From Metarhizobium sp017305935 (GTDB lineage: Bacteria > Pseudomonadota > Alphaproteobacteria > Rhizobiales > Rhizobiaceae): a stretch of 64,000 bases of DNA. The position numbers and the translations under genes were made by a program. The stretch lies in NCBI RefSeq assembly GCF_029601685.1, contig NZ_JARRIR010000003.1:62001-126000 (forward strand). Reading direction: 5' to 3'. Within the stretch, counting starts at the first letter, position 1; the number at the start of each line of letters is the position of its first letter. Below, in pieces: positions 26,445-35,158 of the stretch. Under the pieces are notes generated by a model. The model was not told the DNA's origin. It saw nothing but the letters and a program-made list of their open reading frames with translations, and did not search any database.

Positions 26445-27364
26445 GTCTCTCTTTCGCGGGAGGCTCTCGTCGCGCCGGGGTGCAGATGCTCGATCAGCCG
26501 GTCGGCCAGCGCCCGCAGGATCGGCTCGCCGGCCCGCTCCACCGGGCTGACGATGTAATATTCGCGCGCCGCGTTGATCGTCGTCGGAAACGGTTGGATC
26601 AGCCGGCCTTCGTTGAGGGAATTGCGGGTCAGCACGTCCGAGACCAGCGCAACGCCGCGCCCCTGGATGGCGGAGGCGATCGCCTGCGCCACCGAATTGA
26701 CCCGCACATGCGTATTGCCCTCCAGCCCGATGCGGGCGGCGACCGACCATTTCGCCCATTCACCGCCATCGTCTTCATGCAGCAGCGTCACGGCGCTAAG
26801 CTTGCGCTCGCGGTTGCGCAGGTCGAGGCGGGAAAGAAGCGTCGGCGCGCAGACGGCGGACAGGCGGACTTCGCCGAGCAGGCGCCAATGCTTGCCGGTG
26901 AAGGGCGGGTTGTCATAGACGACGGCGATGTCGTTGCGGGTCCAGTCGACCTCGGCTGCCGTCATCGCCTCATCGATCGACAGTTTCGAGATGCCATGGC
27001 CCTCGGCAAAGCCGATGATCGCTGCCGTCAGCCAGGCGATGCCGAGCGCCGTCGGCACCGAGACCGACAGCGACACCGGCTGCTCGCCGGCCGCCGCCCG
27101 GCGCGAGGTGCGCGTGGCCGTGTCGATCTGCCCCAGCGAAATGGCGACGGCTTGCGAAAAATCCCGCCCGGCCTGGGTCAGCACGACATTGCGGCCCGAC
27201 TTGCGAAACAGCGCGATGCCGGTGGCCTCGCCAAGCTTCTTCAATTGCAGCGAGACGGCGCTGGGGCTGAGGTTCAGTTCCCCGGCCGCCTGCCGCACGC
27301 TGCCGAGCCGCGCCGCCGCCTCGAAGGCAGGCAGATATTGCAGGTAGGGCAACATGCGCGACAT
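26441..27364 (-). CDS. LysR-family regulator, upstream paralogue
   Basis: A 307-residue LysR-type regulator. The HTH is at about residues 10-68 (LPAFEAAARLGSVRQAAGELNLSPSAVSLQLKKLG), followed by an effector domain with TLLHEDDGGEWAKW. It is the first gene of a two-regulator unit and diverges from the cysteine hydrolase/GYD pair across 104 bases. By LysR custom it probably controls that divergent unit. An AATTG-TTT-CAATT repeat in the gap is a candidate binding site. Confidence 0.92.
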   Translation of the reverse strand: MSRMLPYLQYLPAFEAAARLGSVRQAAGELNLSPSAVSLQLKKLGEATGIALFRKSGRNVVLTQAGRDFSQAVAISLGQIDTATRTSRRAAAGEQPVSLSVSVPTALGIAWLTAAIIGFAEGHGISKLSIDEAMTAAEVDWTRNDIAVVYDNPPFTGKHWRLLGEVRLSAVCAPTLLSRLDLRNRERKLSAVTLLHEDDGGEWAKWSVAARIGLEGNTHVRVNSVAQAIASAIQGRGVALVSDVLTRNSLNEGRLIQPFPTTINAAREYYIVSPVERAGEPILRALADRLIEHLHPGATRASRERET

Positions 27365-27376
27365 TTCCGGACCGCC

Positions 27377-27389
27377 AATTGTTTCAATT
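27377..27389. promoter_or_regulatory. Candidate LysR operator
   Basis: AATTG-TTT-CAATT is a perfect 5-bp inverted repeat just upstream of the LysR start and 80 bases before the divergent hydrolase. A further AATTG occurs at 27414-27418. The surrounding stretch is much more AT-rich than its neighbours, as expected of a divergent promoter region. Confidence 0.4.
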
Positions 27390-27468
27390 CATCAAACGAT
27401 ACTGGCGATATTAAATTGATTTTTTCGAACTGTTAAGAGTGCTACCCCTATGGAAAAGGAGGAACGTC

Positions 27469-28143
27469 ATGATTTCGGCAAGACCATTCGATTTTCCCTA
27501 TGACGGCAATCTCGATCCGGCCAGGACGGCGCTGATCGTTATCGACCTGCAGGACGATTTCCTGTCCTCGACCGGTTACTTCGCCAGGCAGGGCTACGAT
27601 CCCGCGCCGCTGCGCGCCATCATCCCCGCCGTCAACCGCTTGATCGGCGCCTGCCGCAGCGCCGGCATCCGCGTCATCCACACCCGGCAGGGCTACCGCG
27701 CCGATCTCGCCGACATGACGCCCTATGAGAAATGGCGTCGTCAGCGCTCCGGCCTCGACGGCACCACGGCGTTGCTGCGCTCCAGTCCGGGCTTCCAGAT
27801 TTCGGCCGATATCGACGTCGGCCCCGAAGACATCATCGTCGACAAGACCTGCAACGGCGCCTTCACCTATACGGATTTCGAGCATGTGCTGCGCGCGCAG
27901 GGCATCACGCATCTGCTGTTTTCCGGTTGCACCACCGATGTCTGCGTCCACACGACGTTGCGCGAGGCCTGCGACCGCAATTTCCAGTGCCTGACGATTT
28001 CCGACGCCTGCGCCAGCGGCGACCAGTATGCCCATGAGGCGGCCCTGCACATGGTTACCGTCGAGAACGGCATTTTTGGCGCGCTGACCGACAGCGCGGC
28101 GGTTCTCGAGGGTCTGGGCCGGCTGGAGCGAGCGAAGGCATGA
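27469..28143 (+). CDS. Cysteine hydrolase, biuret-hydrolase-like
   Basis: A 224-residue isochorismatase-fold hydrolase. The triad is Asp26 (VIDLQDDF), Lys126 (IVDKTCNGAF) and Cys159 (GCTTDVCVHTT). The N-terminal PYDGNLDPARTALI, the HTRQGYRADLADM region and the ENGIFGALTDSAAV tail resemble biuret and related amide hydrolases of rhizobia more than nicotinamidases; biuret itself as substrate is not shown. I chose ATG 27469, preceded by AAAGGAGG. It overlaps the GYD gene (ATGA). Confidence 0.88.
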   Translation: MISARPFDFPYDGNLDPARTALIVIDLQDDFLSSTGYFARQGYDPAPLRAIIPAVNRLIGACRSAGIRVIHTRQGYRADLADMTPYEKWRRQRSGLDGTTALLRSSPGFQISADIDVGPEDIIVDKTCNGAFTYTDFEHVLRAQGITHLLFSGCTTDVCVHTTLREACDRNFQCLTISDACASGDQYAHEAALHMVTVENGIFGALTDSAAVLEGLGRLERAKA

Positions 28144-28442
28144 GTGGCCAGCAGACCTACGTCTCCCTGATGCGCCTGACGCAGAAGGGGCTCGACGAAC
28201 TGACCGACAGCGCCCGCCGCCGCAAGGTCAGCGAGGATCGCGTTGCCTCCCTCGGTGGCCGCTCCATCGCCTTCTACGCCCTGCTCGGGACTTACGATTT
28301 CCTGCAGGTCTTCGAGATGCCGAGCAATGAGGCGATGCTGCAATACGTGCTGACCGCGCGGCGCGACGGGCATGTCGAGCCGCTGATCATGCCGGCCTTC
28401 GACACCGGGGCCTATGGCGGAATTCTCCAGGCGATGACATAG
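28140..28442 (+). CDS. GYD domain protein
   Basis: A 100-residue protein of the GYD family, named for a Gly-Tyr-Asp motif; the equivalent here is GTYDFLQVFEMP (about residues 50-61). It begins TYVSLMRLTQKGLDEL, typical of the family. It is coupled to the cysteine hydrolase by ATGA. These ferredoxin-like-fold proteins have no settled function. The tight pairing suggests an accessory role to the hydrolase. Confidence 0.85.
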   Translation: MSGQQTYVSLMRLTQKGLDELTDSARRRKVSEDRVASLGGRSIAFYALLGTYDFLQVFEMPSNEAMLQYVLTARRDGHVEPLIMPAFDTGAYGGILQAMT

Positions 28443-28570
28443 GAACGGCACGGTTCGGGGGGGCGGATAATCGTTTAGTTTTCATGCGGTTTTCAGGCGA
28501 AAACAATTAGCTTGTCTGCACTTGGCTTTTCTATACCACTTCAAAAACGCAACAAAAAAGGGAACGGATT

Positions 28571-29404
28571 ATGATGAAGAACCAGTCTGGACTGAAATCG
28601 GCGCTGATCGCGGGCGGCCTGCTGGCCGCGCTCATGGGCCAGGCGCAGGCGGCCGGGCAGAAACCGGACTTCGTGTCCGGCGGCGTGCTGAAAGTCTGCA
28701 CCAGCGGCGAATTCCCGCCGATGGAATATTACGAAAATCCCGGCGACAAGGATCTCGTCGGCTTCGAGATCGACCTGCTGGACGCCATCGCCAAGCGCTG
28801 GGACGCCAAGGCGGAATATGTGGTCGGCGATTTCAAGGGCCTGCTGCCGTCGCTGGATTCGAAACGCTGCGACCTCGTCGCCAGCGGCATCCTGATCACC
28901 CCGGCGCGCCTCGAGAAATATGACGGCATTCCCTATTTCGGCTCGCATATCGTGCTGGTGACGGCGGCGAGCGACAAGGAGACGAAGGCGCCGGCCGATG
29001 TCAGCGGTAAGGTGATGGCAATCGAGGCCGGCACGTCCTACGAGAAGATCGTCGCCGATCTCAATACCGAGTTGGAAGCTGCCGGCAAGCCGCCCGTGCA
29101 GGCCCAGACCTATCCTTCCGCCGCCGGCGTCATCCAGCAGATCCTCGTCGGCCGCGCCACCGCGACGATCACCCAGGATACCACGGCCGCCTATCGCATG
29201 TTGCAGGTGCCGGGCAAGCTCAGCATTCCCTACACCTACGACCAGAGCGAAAATTACGGCATCTACCTGCGCAAGAGCGCGGGTGACCGCGAGATGCTGA
29301 AGCAGGCGATCGAGGCGCTGCAGGCAAGCGGCGAGATGAAGGCCATGCTGAAGAAATGGAACCTGCCGGAAACGGCGACCGACGTTTCGCATGACGTGAA
29401 GTGA
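28571..29404 (+). CDS. Amino-acid-type ABC substrate-binding protein
   Basis: A 277-residue periplasmic binding protein of the SBP_bac_3 family. A signal peptide covers residues 1-27 (ending AQA). It is followed by the lobe I start GVLKVCTSGEFPPMEYY, LVGFEIDLLDAIAKRW, and AIEAGTSYEKI in lobe II. The ligand is probably an amino acid or a similar small amino compound. The stop overlaps the GTG of the permease. It starts a transcript after a 128-base gap from the GYD gene, though co-regulation with the hydrolase is plausible. Confidence 0.93.
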   Translation: MMKNQSGLKSALIAGGLLAALMGQAQAAGQKPDFVSGGVLKVCTSGEFPPMEYYENPGDKDLVGFEIDLLDAIAKRWDAKAEYVVGDFKGLLPSLDSKRCDLVASGILITPARLEKYDGIPYFGSHIVLVTAASDKETKAPADVSGKVMAIEAGTSYEKIVADLNTELEAAGKPPVQAQTYPSAAGVIQQILVGRATATITQDTTAAYRMLQVPGKLSIPYTYDQSENYGIYLRKSAGDREMLKQAIEALQASGEMKAMLKKWNLPETATDVSHDVK

Positions 29405-30087
29405 CGGCTTTGTTCCAGCTCGATCTTTTCGTCCACGCGGTCTTCAGCGCTGCCCTGTTCCAGGGGGCGCTGCTCACCGTCGGCCTGTCGCTCTGCGTCA
29501 TGGCCGTGTCGCTGGTTCTGGGCATGGGGCTCGGCTCCATGGCCGGCTCGCCGCGCCGGGCGGTGCGGTGGATCGTGACGGTCTATGTCTGGCTGTTTCG
29601 CGGCGCGCCGGCGCTGCTGGTGCTGCTGTTCGTCTGGAACGGCCTGCCGCAGATTTCGGATGTGTTCCGTGCCGATTGGTTCACGCCGTTCTTCGCCGCC
29701 TTCCTGGCGCTGTCGCTGATCCAGATCGCCTATCTCGCCGAGATCCTGCGCAGCGCCTTCGCCGCCGTGGGTCAGGGGCAGCGGGAAGGGGCGGCAGCGC
29801 TCGGCCTGCATGGATGGCAGATCTTTCTGCTCGTCACCATGCCGCAGGCCCTGCGCATCGCGGTGCCGGCGCTGATGAACGAGTTCATCTCGCTGCTGAA
29901 GACCACCTCGCTGGCGACGGTGATCTCGCTGAAGGAACTGATGACGGTCTCGCAGTTCGCGATCGCCACGAGTTTCCGTTTCCTCGAATGGTATGGGGCG
30001 GCGCTCGTTTATTATCTGGTAATCGTTTCGCTGCTGACATTCGCCCAGGGTCGAATCGAATACCGGCTTTCGCGCGGTTATCGCTGA
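29401..30087 (+). CDS. Amino-acid-type ABC permease
   Basis: A 228-residue permease of the HisMQ type. It has several hydrophobic helices and the EAA loop (AAVGQGQREGAAALGLHGWQIFLLVTMPQALRIAVPAL around residues 120-160). The GTG start overlaps the binding-protein stop (GTGA). No second permease or ATP-binding gene follows, so this half-transporter must borrow an ATPase from elsewhere and may work as a homodimer of permeases. Confidence 0.93.
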   Translation: MTALFQLDLFVHAVFSAALFQGALLTVGLSLCVMAVSLVLGMGLGSMAGSPRRAVRWIVTVYVWLFRGAPALLVLLFVWNGLPQISDVFRADWFTPFFAAFLALSLIQIAYLAEILRSAFAAVGQGQREGAAALGLHGWQIFLLVTMPQALRIAVPALMNEFISLLKTTSLATVISLKELMTVSQFAIATSFRFLEWYGAALVYYLVIVSLLTFAQGRIEYRLSRGYR

Positions 30088-30186
30088 AGCAGGAGGGGCT
30101 GCAAGGTTGGATCGTATGAACATAGTCTCGGCCCCGGCGCGCAACCGCCGCTTGCCCGGCAAGCGGCTGCATCGACGGAGGCGGAA

Positions 30187-30897
30187 ATGACCCCCTGGTT
30201 TTCGACGGAACCGCTCTCGAACCGCCTGACGCGGATCAGCGAGCCGCATGTCCACAGCTTCTTTCGCGCCAACGTCTTTCACGTCATCGGCCGCGATGCC
30301 GATCTGGTCGTCGATTTCGGCATGGGGCTGGCGTGCCTGCGCGAAACCCTGCCCATCCGTCCGGGAAAACCGGTGCTGGCGGTGGCGACGCATGTGCATG
30401 TCGACCATGTCGGCGCGTTCCACGAATTCGAGACCCGCATGGGCCATGCGGCGGAGGCGGAGGCTTTTGCCGGGATGCCGGATGCGGCCACCCTTGCCGG
30501 CTATTTTCGCGCCCAGCCGCAGGCGCTGGCGCAGGCCGCGCCAAACGGCATGACCGCCGCAGACTACTGCATCGCGCCGGCGCCGTTGACCCGAATCCTG
30601 CACGAGAACGACGTGATCGATCTCGGCGATGCCGCTTACACCGTGCTGCATCTCCCCGGCCATTCCCCGGGTTCCATCGGGCTTCTGGACGAGAGGACCG
30701 GCGAATTCTTCGCCGGCGATGCGATCTATGAGGGGCAATTGGTGGACGACCTGCCGGGTTGCGACCGGCAGGCCTACCGCCGGACGATGAGCCGGCTGGC
30801 AGGCCTCGATGTCGGCGTGGTCCATGGCGGCCATGGCGCCGAATTCGACAGGGAGCGGATGCAGGCCATCGCCCGATCCTATCTCGACGCCGAGTGA
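30187..30897 (+). CDS. Metallo-beta-lactamase-fold hydrolase
   Basis: A 236-residue MBL-fold protein. The zinc motif is THVHVDHVG (residues 68-76), a standard HxHxDH. Further ligands are a His in HLPGHSPGSI (about residue 159), an Asp in FFAGDAIYEG (about 180) and a His near GGHGAEF (about 217). It is probably a hydrolase of esters, lactones or thioesters. The gene is 99 bases downstream of the ABC permease on the same strand, and a catabolic role for imported material is a reasonable guess. The 3' side faces the convergent FAD oxidoreductase. Confidence 0.9.
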   Translation: MTPWFSTEPLSNRLTRISEPHVHSFFRANVFHVIGRDADLVVDFGMGLACLRETLPIRPGKPVLAVATHVHVDHVGAFHEFETRMGHAAEAEAFAGMPDAATLAGYFRAQPQALAQAAPNGMTAADYCIAPAPLTRILHENDVIDLGDAAYTVLHLPGHSPGSIGLLDERTGEFFAGDAIYEGQLVDDLPGCDRQAYRRTMSRLAGLDVGVVHGGHGAEFDRERMQAIARSYLDAE

Positions 30898-30953
30898 CGC
30901 ATTCCATCGTCCGGCCGGAACGGCGGCCATCGCCGACCGGCCCGATGGCCCGC

Positions 30954-32522
30954 TTACTTGCCCAGCATGTCCGCCAGCATGAAGCCCGAACCCGCCCCCG
31001 TGCCGGCCCCCGGCCATGTGGCCGCGCCGCAGCAATAGAGCGACTTGACCGGCGTCGAATAGCGCGAATAGCCGGCGACCGGGCGGAAGAGAAAATTCTG
31101 GTCGAGATGATGGCTGCCGCTCAAATTGTCGCCGCCGATCAGGTTGGGGTTTTCCCGCTCCAGGTCGAGCGGCGAGAACACCGAGCGCCCGAGGATTTTC
31201 GCGCGCAATCCCGGCGCATAGGTTTCCAGCAGCGCCAGAACCCGGTCGGCATAGGCCTCCTTCGCGCCATCCCAATCCGTGGCGGCGATTTCGCCGCCGG
31301 CATCGCCGCGAATCTGCGCCGGCAACACGCGCACCTGCACCCAGAGGACGTGCTTGCCATCGGGCGCGCGCGAAGAATCGAGAGCGGTGGGCTGGCCGAC
31401 GACCAGTGCCGGCTCGCTTGGCAACAGCCCGTCCATCGCCTGCGCATAGACGCGCGACATCATCTCGAAATCCGGGGCGACATGCACATAGGCGAAGGAT
31501 TTCAGCGCCTCGCCCGCACGCCAGTCCGGCAGGCCGTCCAGCGCCAGATGGATCATCATCGTTCCCGGCCCCGCGCGAAACGCCTCGATCTTGCGCTCGT
31601 AAGCCGCACGGCCGGTATCCTTCGGCAACAGCTTGCCGAAGACCAGCTTGGGATGGACGTTGGAAATCACCGCGCGGCGCGCCTCCAGCACCCGGCCGTC
31701 GGCGAGCCGCACGCCGCTGGCCTTGTCGCCAGCGAGCGTGATCGCCTCGACCGGCGCATCCAGAAGCAGCGTGCCGCCCTTGGAAGCGAACAGGCCGGTC
31801 ATCGCCTTGATGATCGTATCGGCGCCACCCTTTCCGATAACCATGCCGAAGGCCTGGTTGGCCATGGATTCCAGATAGGGGAACAGCGCGCCGCCGGCAA
31901 CATCTGGCGCGAAATCGAGATGCAGACCCCAGGCCGCCATCATCGCCTTGACCTTGGGGTGTTCGAAACGGCTGTCGAGGAAATCGCGCGGCGAGGCGAG
32001 CAGCAGGCGCGCGATGTCGTAAAGCCAGCCCGTCCCCTTTTCCCGCCAGGCCTTCCACGCGACCTTCGCCGATCGCCAGGAAGGCATGGGCGCGCCGAGC
32101 AGGCCGAAGATATGCGGTGCGTCGCTGCCGAATTCGGCCAGCATCTGCCGCCAGGCCGCCGCATCCTTTTGCGAGAGCGCGGCGATGCGGCCGGCGGTCT
32201 TTTCCAGATCGGTGCTGACGCCGAGGAACGTGCCGTCGCGAAACACGCTGGCGAAGCAATCGGCGGCCGGAACGAGGCCGAGGCCCTGGGCTGTCAGCGC
32301 ATCCTTGTTGGCGGCGAAGAAGGCGGAGCCGGCGAACATCGAGAGATTCATGGCCGCGAGGTCATGGCGGAAGCCCGGCAGCGTCACTTCGCGCGTCTTG
32401 ACCGCGCCCCCGGCTTCCGCCTTGGCCTCGACCACAGCCACCGACCAGCCGCGCTTTTGCAGTTCGATGGCGGCGGCGAGGCCGTTATGGCCGGCGCCGA
32501 TCACGATCGCATCATAGGTCAT
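30954..32522 (-). CDS. Phytoene-desaturase-like FAD oxidoreductase A
   Basis: A 522-residue FAD oxidoreductase of the COG1233 (CrtI/retinol-saturase-like) group. The Rossmann motif is AIVIGAGHNGLAAAIELQKRGW at the extreme N-terminus, followed by VEAKAEAGGAVKTREVTLPGF (the flavin clamp). The C-terminus CCGAATWPGAGTGAGSGFMLAD is the usual FAD end motif. Carotenoid genes are absent, so phytoene is an unlikely substrate. It diverges from a clear paralogue (32664-34250), with 141 bases between. ATG 32522 is chosen; the ribosome binding site is weak. Confidence 0.9.
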   Translation of the reverse strand: MTYDAIVIGAGHNGLAAAIELQKRGWSVAVVEAKAEAGGAVKTREVTLPGFRHDLAAMNLSMFAGSAFFAANKDALTAQGLGLVPAADCFASVFRDGTFLGVSTDLEKTAGRIAALSQKDAAAWRQMLAEFGSDAPHIFGLLGAPMPSWRSAKVAWKAWREKGTGWLYDIARLLLASPRDFLDSRFEHPKVKAMMAAWGLHLDFAPDVAGGALFPYLESMANQAFGMVIGKGGADTIIKAMTGLFASKGGTLLLDAPVEAITLAGDKASGVRLADGRVLEARRAVISNVHPKLVFGKLLPKDTGRAAYERKIEAFRAGPGTMMIHLALDGLPDWRAGEALKSFAYVHVAPDFEMMSRVYAQAMDGLLPSEPALVVGQPTALDSSRAPDGKHVLWVQVRVLPAQIRGDAGGEIAATDWDGAKEAYADRVLALLETYAPGLRAKILGRSVFSPLDLERENPNLIGGDNLSGSHHLDQNFLFRPVAGYSRYSTPVKSLYCCGAATWPGAGTGAGSGFMLADMLGK

Positions 32523-32545
32523 CGTTATTCCCCATTCGATTATAC

Positions 32546-32560
32546 CTATATGCATACATT
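32546..32560. promoter_or_regulatory. Candidate operator between divergent FAD oxidoreductases
   Basis: TATGCATA (32549-32556) is a perfect 8-bp palindrome extending imperfectly to TATATGCATACA. This resembles the ATGTATGCATACAT sites used by many FCD-type GntR regulators. It sits in the shared upstream region of two divergent paralogues. Confidence 0.35.
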
Positions 32561-32663
32561 TTTGCGCCGACGCCGCAAGCCGGCATGGCGCACGGCGCAG
32601 GGGATTGCTTGCAATTTCATATTTTGTTTCATAGGCTCGCGCCAAAAGCATCGAGGGGCGTCC

Positions 32664-34250
32664 ATGGGCAATTTCGACTACATCATCGTCGGCAGCGGCA
32701 TCAATGCGCTGGTGGCGGCGGCCATGCTCGGCAAGAAGGGCAAGCGTGTGGCTGTGCTGGAGCGCAATCCCGAAATCGGTGGCTGCCTGCGCACAGAAGA
32801 GATCACCGCGCCGGGCTTCGTCCATGACGTGATGGCGACGACCATGGTGCTGTTCCTGACCTCGCCCGCCTATGGCGCGCTCGGCAAGGATCTGGAAGCG
32901 CGCGGGCTGGAATTCGCCCATGCGGATCTGCCGACCGGTGTGCTGCGCCCGGACGGTTCGCATGTGATCTTCTCCAAGGACCGCCAGCGCAATGTCGCGA
33001 CCTTCGAGGCGCTGGCGGCCGGCGACGGCAAAGCATTTTCGTCCGAGATGGATAAGCTCGGCGCCGATGCGCCGTTCCTGTTTTCCCTGCTCGGCGGCGC
33101 GCTCTGGTCAGGCTCGATCGCCAAGACGGTGGCCAAGGAGGCGTGGAAGCGTGGCCTGCGCAATCTCGCCGGCTGGTTCGGCGAGGCGCTGATGCCAGCG
33201 CGGGCGCATCTGGAAGCAACCTACCGCTCCGAGGAAGCGCAGGCACTCTGGGCGCCTTGGGTGCTGCATTGCGGGCTGGGGCCGGAAAGCGCCTATTCGG
33301 CCGAAATGGTCAAGGTCATCGGTTTCGCCATCGAGCTTGCCGGCTGCCCGGTCGCCAGGGGCGGGGCACGCACGCTGCTTTCCGCCTTCGAAAAACTGAT
33401 CACCGATACCGGCGGCACGATCCGCACCGGGGCCGATGTCGAGGCGCTGGTGCAGGGGCCGGGCGGGAAGGTTACCGGTGCTCGCCTTGCCGGCGGCGAG
33501 ACGCTCAGCGCCACCAGCGGCGTCATCGCCTCCGTCACGCCGAACCAGCTTTACGGCCGCCTGCTGAAGGATTGGCCGGCGCCGCCGGCCGAGGTTTCCG
33601 AAGGCTTGCGCTCCTATCGCTACGGCAAGGGCAATATGCAGATCCACTACGCGCTGGACCGCCCGCCGCAATGGAAGGGCAATGCCGAACTCGGTCAGGT
33701 GGCGCTGCTGCACCTCACCCCCGGCCTCGACGGCGTGTCGCGCGCCGCCAACGAGGCCGAGCGCGGCATGCTGCCGGCCGTCCCGACCATCTGCGTCGGC
33801 CAACCCGCCTCCTTCGATCCCTCGCGGGCGCCGGAAGGCAAGTCGATCCTCTGGCTGCAGCTTCCCGAAACGCCGCGCCACATCAAGGGCGATGCCGCCG
33901 GCGAACTGGATATTCCCGCCGACGGGCGCTGGACAGAGGCTCTGCGCGAAGCCTATGCCGACCGCATCGAGGCGATCCTTGCCAACCATATCGAGGGTTT
34001 CGCCGAAAGCGTCATCGCCCGCAAAGCTTATTCGCCGGCCGATCTGCAGGCGATGAACATGAACCTCGTCGGCGGCGATCCCTATGGCGGCTTCTGCGGG
34101 CTGGACCAGTTCTTCCTCTGGCGCCCCTTCAAATCCTCCGTCAACCACCGCACCCATGTGCCGGGCCTTTACCACATCGGCGCCTCCACCCATCCGGGGC
34201 CGGGACTGGCCGGCGGCTCGGGTTTCCTTTTGGGGTCGTCGCTGAAGTAG
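32664..34250 (+). CDS. Phytoene-desaturase-like FAD oxidoreductase B
   Basis: A 528-residue COG1233 oxidoreductase. The FAD motif is YIIVGSGINALVAAAMLGKKG at residues 6-26, then LERNPEIGGCLRTEEITAPGF, and the C-terminal LYHIGASTHPGPGLAGGSGF motif. It shares layout and several blocks with the divergent oxidoreductase A, for example the GQPxxxDxSRAPxGK segment. The two are old duplicates that could work together or as a heterodimer (inference). GAGGGG lies 7 bases upstream of the ATG. It ends 20 bases before the convergent DUF2625 gene. Confidence 0.9.
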   Translation: MGNFDYIIVGSGINALVAAAMLGKKGKRVAVLERNPEIGGCLRTEEITAPGFVHDVMATTMVLFLTSPAYGALGKDLEARGLEFAHADLPTGVLRPDGSHVIFSKDRQRNVATFEALAAGDGKAFSSEMDKLGADAPFLFSLLGGALWSGSIAKTVAKEAWKRGLRNLAGWFGEALMPARAHLEATYRSEEAQALWAPWVLHCGLGPESAYSAEMVKVIGFAIELAGCPVARGGARTLLSAFEKLITDTGGTIRTGADVEALVQGPGGKVTGARLAGGETLSATSGVIASVTPNQLYGRLLKDWPAPPAEVSEGLRSYRYGKGNMQIHYALDRPPQWKGNAELGQVALLHLTPGLDGVSRAANEAERGMLPAVPTICVGQPASFDPSRAPEGKSILWLQLPETPRHIKGDAAGELDIPADGRWTEALREAYADRIEAILANHIEGFAESVIARKAYSPADLQAMNMNLVGGDPYGGFCGLDQFFLWRPFKSSVNHRTHVPGLYHIGASTHPGPGLAGGSGFLLGSSLK

Positions 34251-34270
34251 CAGCCGAAGGTTTGCTCGTT

Positions 34271-34933
34271 TCAGTCCGTTGCGAAGCCCACCAGTTCGAG
34301 GCGCATCGCCGCATGCTCGTTCGCCGGCACAAGCCGCGAACTCGGCGGCGCCCTGCGCGCCTCCGCGCTCCATAAAAACGGATAGAAGGAATAGACGGCA
34401 TCCAATTCCGGATAGGGCTGGCGATCGAAGACATCCAATTCCGCCAGCGGCGCGTAGACCGCCATGAAGTCACCCGTCAGGCACCAACTGAGAAAATCCG
34501 TATACCCGACTTCCAGGGACGTCCAGAGACTATCATCCGCGCCGAGATAGAAGATGTCGCCGATGCTGGTCGCATCCAGACCGCCGCCGTTCAAGGCGAA
34601 CAATCCGCCCAGCACGTCGTCGGCGACCAGAACAATCTTCGGATTGTCGCTGGCGAGCAGGCCGATGGCCTCATTGCTTCGCAGCAGGGATCGCCCCGTG
34701 CCCGAACCGAGAAGGCGCAGGAAACCATTCCGGACCGTGATCCCGCCGGTTTCATAGACCACGGCCCCGAGCAGCGACCGAGTGGTCACCTGCAGGCGCA
34801 GCAGCGTCGCCTTCGCCAGGTCTTCGTCGCGTGGAAGCAGGCGTGCGCCCGCTGCCTGCGGGGATTGCATCCATTCCCGGATCAAAGGCAGGCCGGGATC
34901 GTCCGTATCGATCAGTTCCTCAAGCGTGCGCAT
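34271..34933 (-). CDS. DUF2625 family protein
   Basis: A 220-residue soluble protein that fits DUF2625. The start MRTLEELIDTDDPGLPLIREW is a family hallmark, and the later ETGGITVRNGFLRLLGSG, FALNGGG and IFYLGADDSLWTSLEVGYTDFL blocks agree with it. No signal peptide or catalytic motif is evident. The function is unknown. The start codon lies inside the 3' end of a possible frameshifted small gene (see 34912-35145). Confidence 0.88.
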   Translation of the reverse strand: MRTLEELIDTDDPGLPLIREWMQSPQAAGARLLPRDEDLAKATLLRLQVTTRSLLGAVVYETGGITVRNGFLRLLGSGTGRSLLRSNEAIGLLASDNPKIVLVADDVLGGLFALNGGGLDATSIGDIFYLGADDSLWTSLEVGYTDFLSWCLTGDFMAVYAPLAELDVFDRQPYPELDAVYSFYPFLWSAEARRAPPSSRLVPANEHAAMRLELVGFATD

Positions 34934-35145
34934 ACCGCCTCATTCCTCGAAGCCGTCAGCCATGCCGGCCGGGGCAAATTCTCGGCACGCAAAAGCGCAT
35001 CCAGCTCCAGCCGCGACATGCGCCGCAACGCCCGTTCCATATCCCGCGAAGAGGTTCGGTTCTTGACGTCTCTGTGCGGGGCGACCGACCTGGCGCAGGT
35101 ATTGTTCGATCTGCTCCGCCATGACGGCACGTCTGTTGTTTTTCA
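34912..35145 (-). pseudogene. Possible frameshifted small gene
   Basis: From ATG 35145 one frame reads MKNNRRAVMAEQIEQYLRQV, then becomes unnatural (Ala/Gly/Cys-rich). Near 35060-35080 the adjacent frame takes over with a protein-like helical sequence, SRDMERALRRMSRLELDALL, ending at 34912. This looks like one short helical protein of about 77 residues broken by a single-base change, or a sequencing error. No domain is recognised. The alternative, chance coding, is not excluded. Confidence 0.35.
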
Positions 35146-35158
35146 TCCGATACCTCAC

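Noticed and set aside
29263..32259. Minus-strand open frame of about 1000 codons spanning ABC and MBL genes
   Set aside because: It crosses three well-supported genes in the wrong frame or strand and has no recognisable domain.
30759..34250. Plus-strand open frame of over 1100 codons
   Set aside because: Its first half is antisense to the FAD oxidoreductase at 30954-32522 and its composition is Arg/His/Gln-rich. Only the part from 32664 is a real gene.
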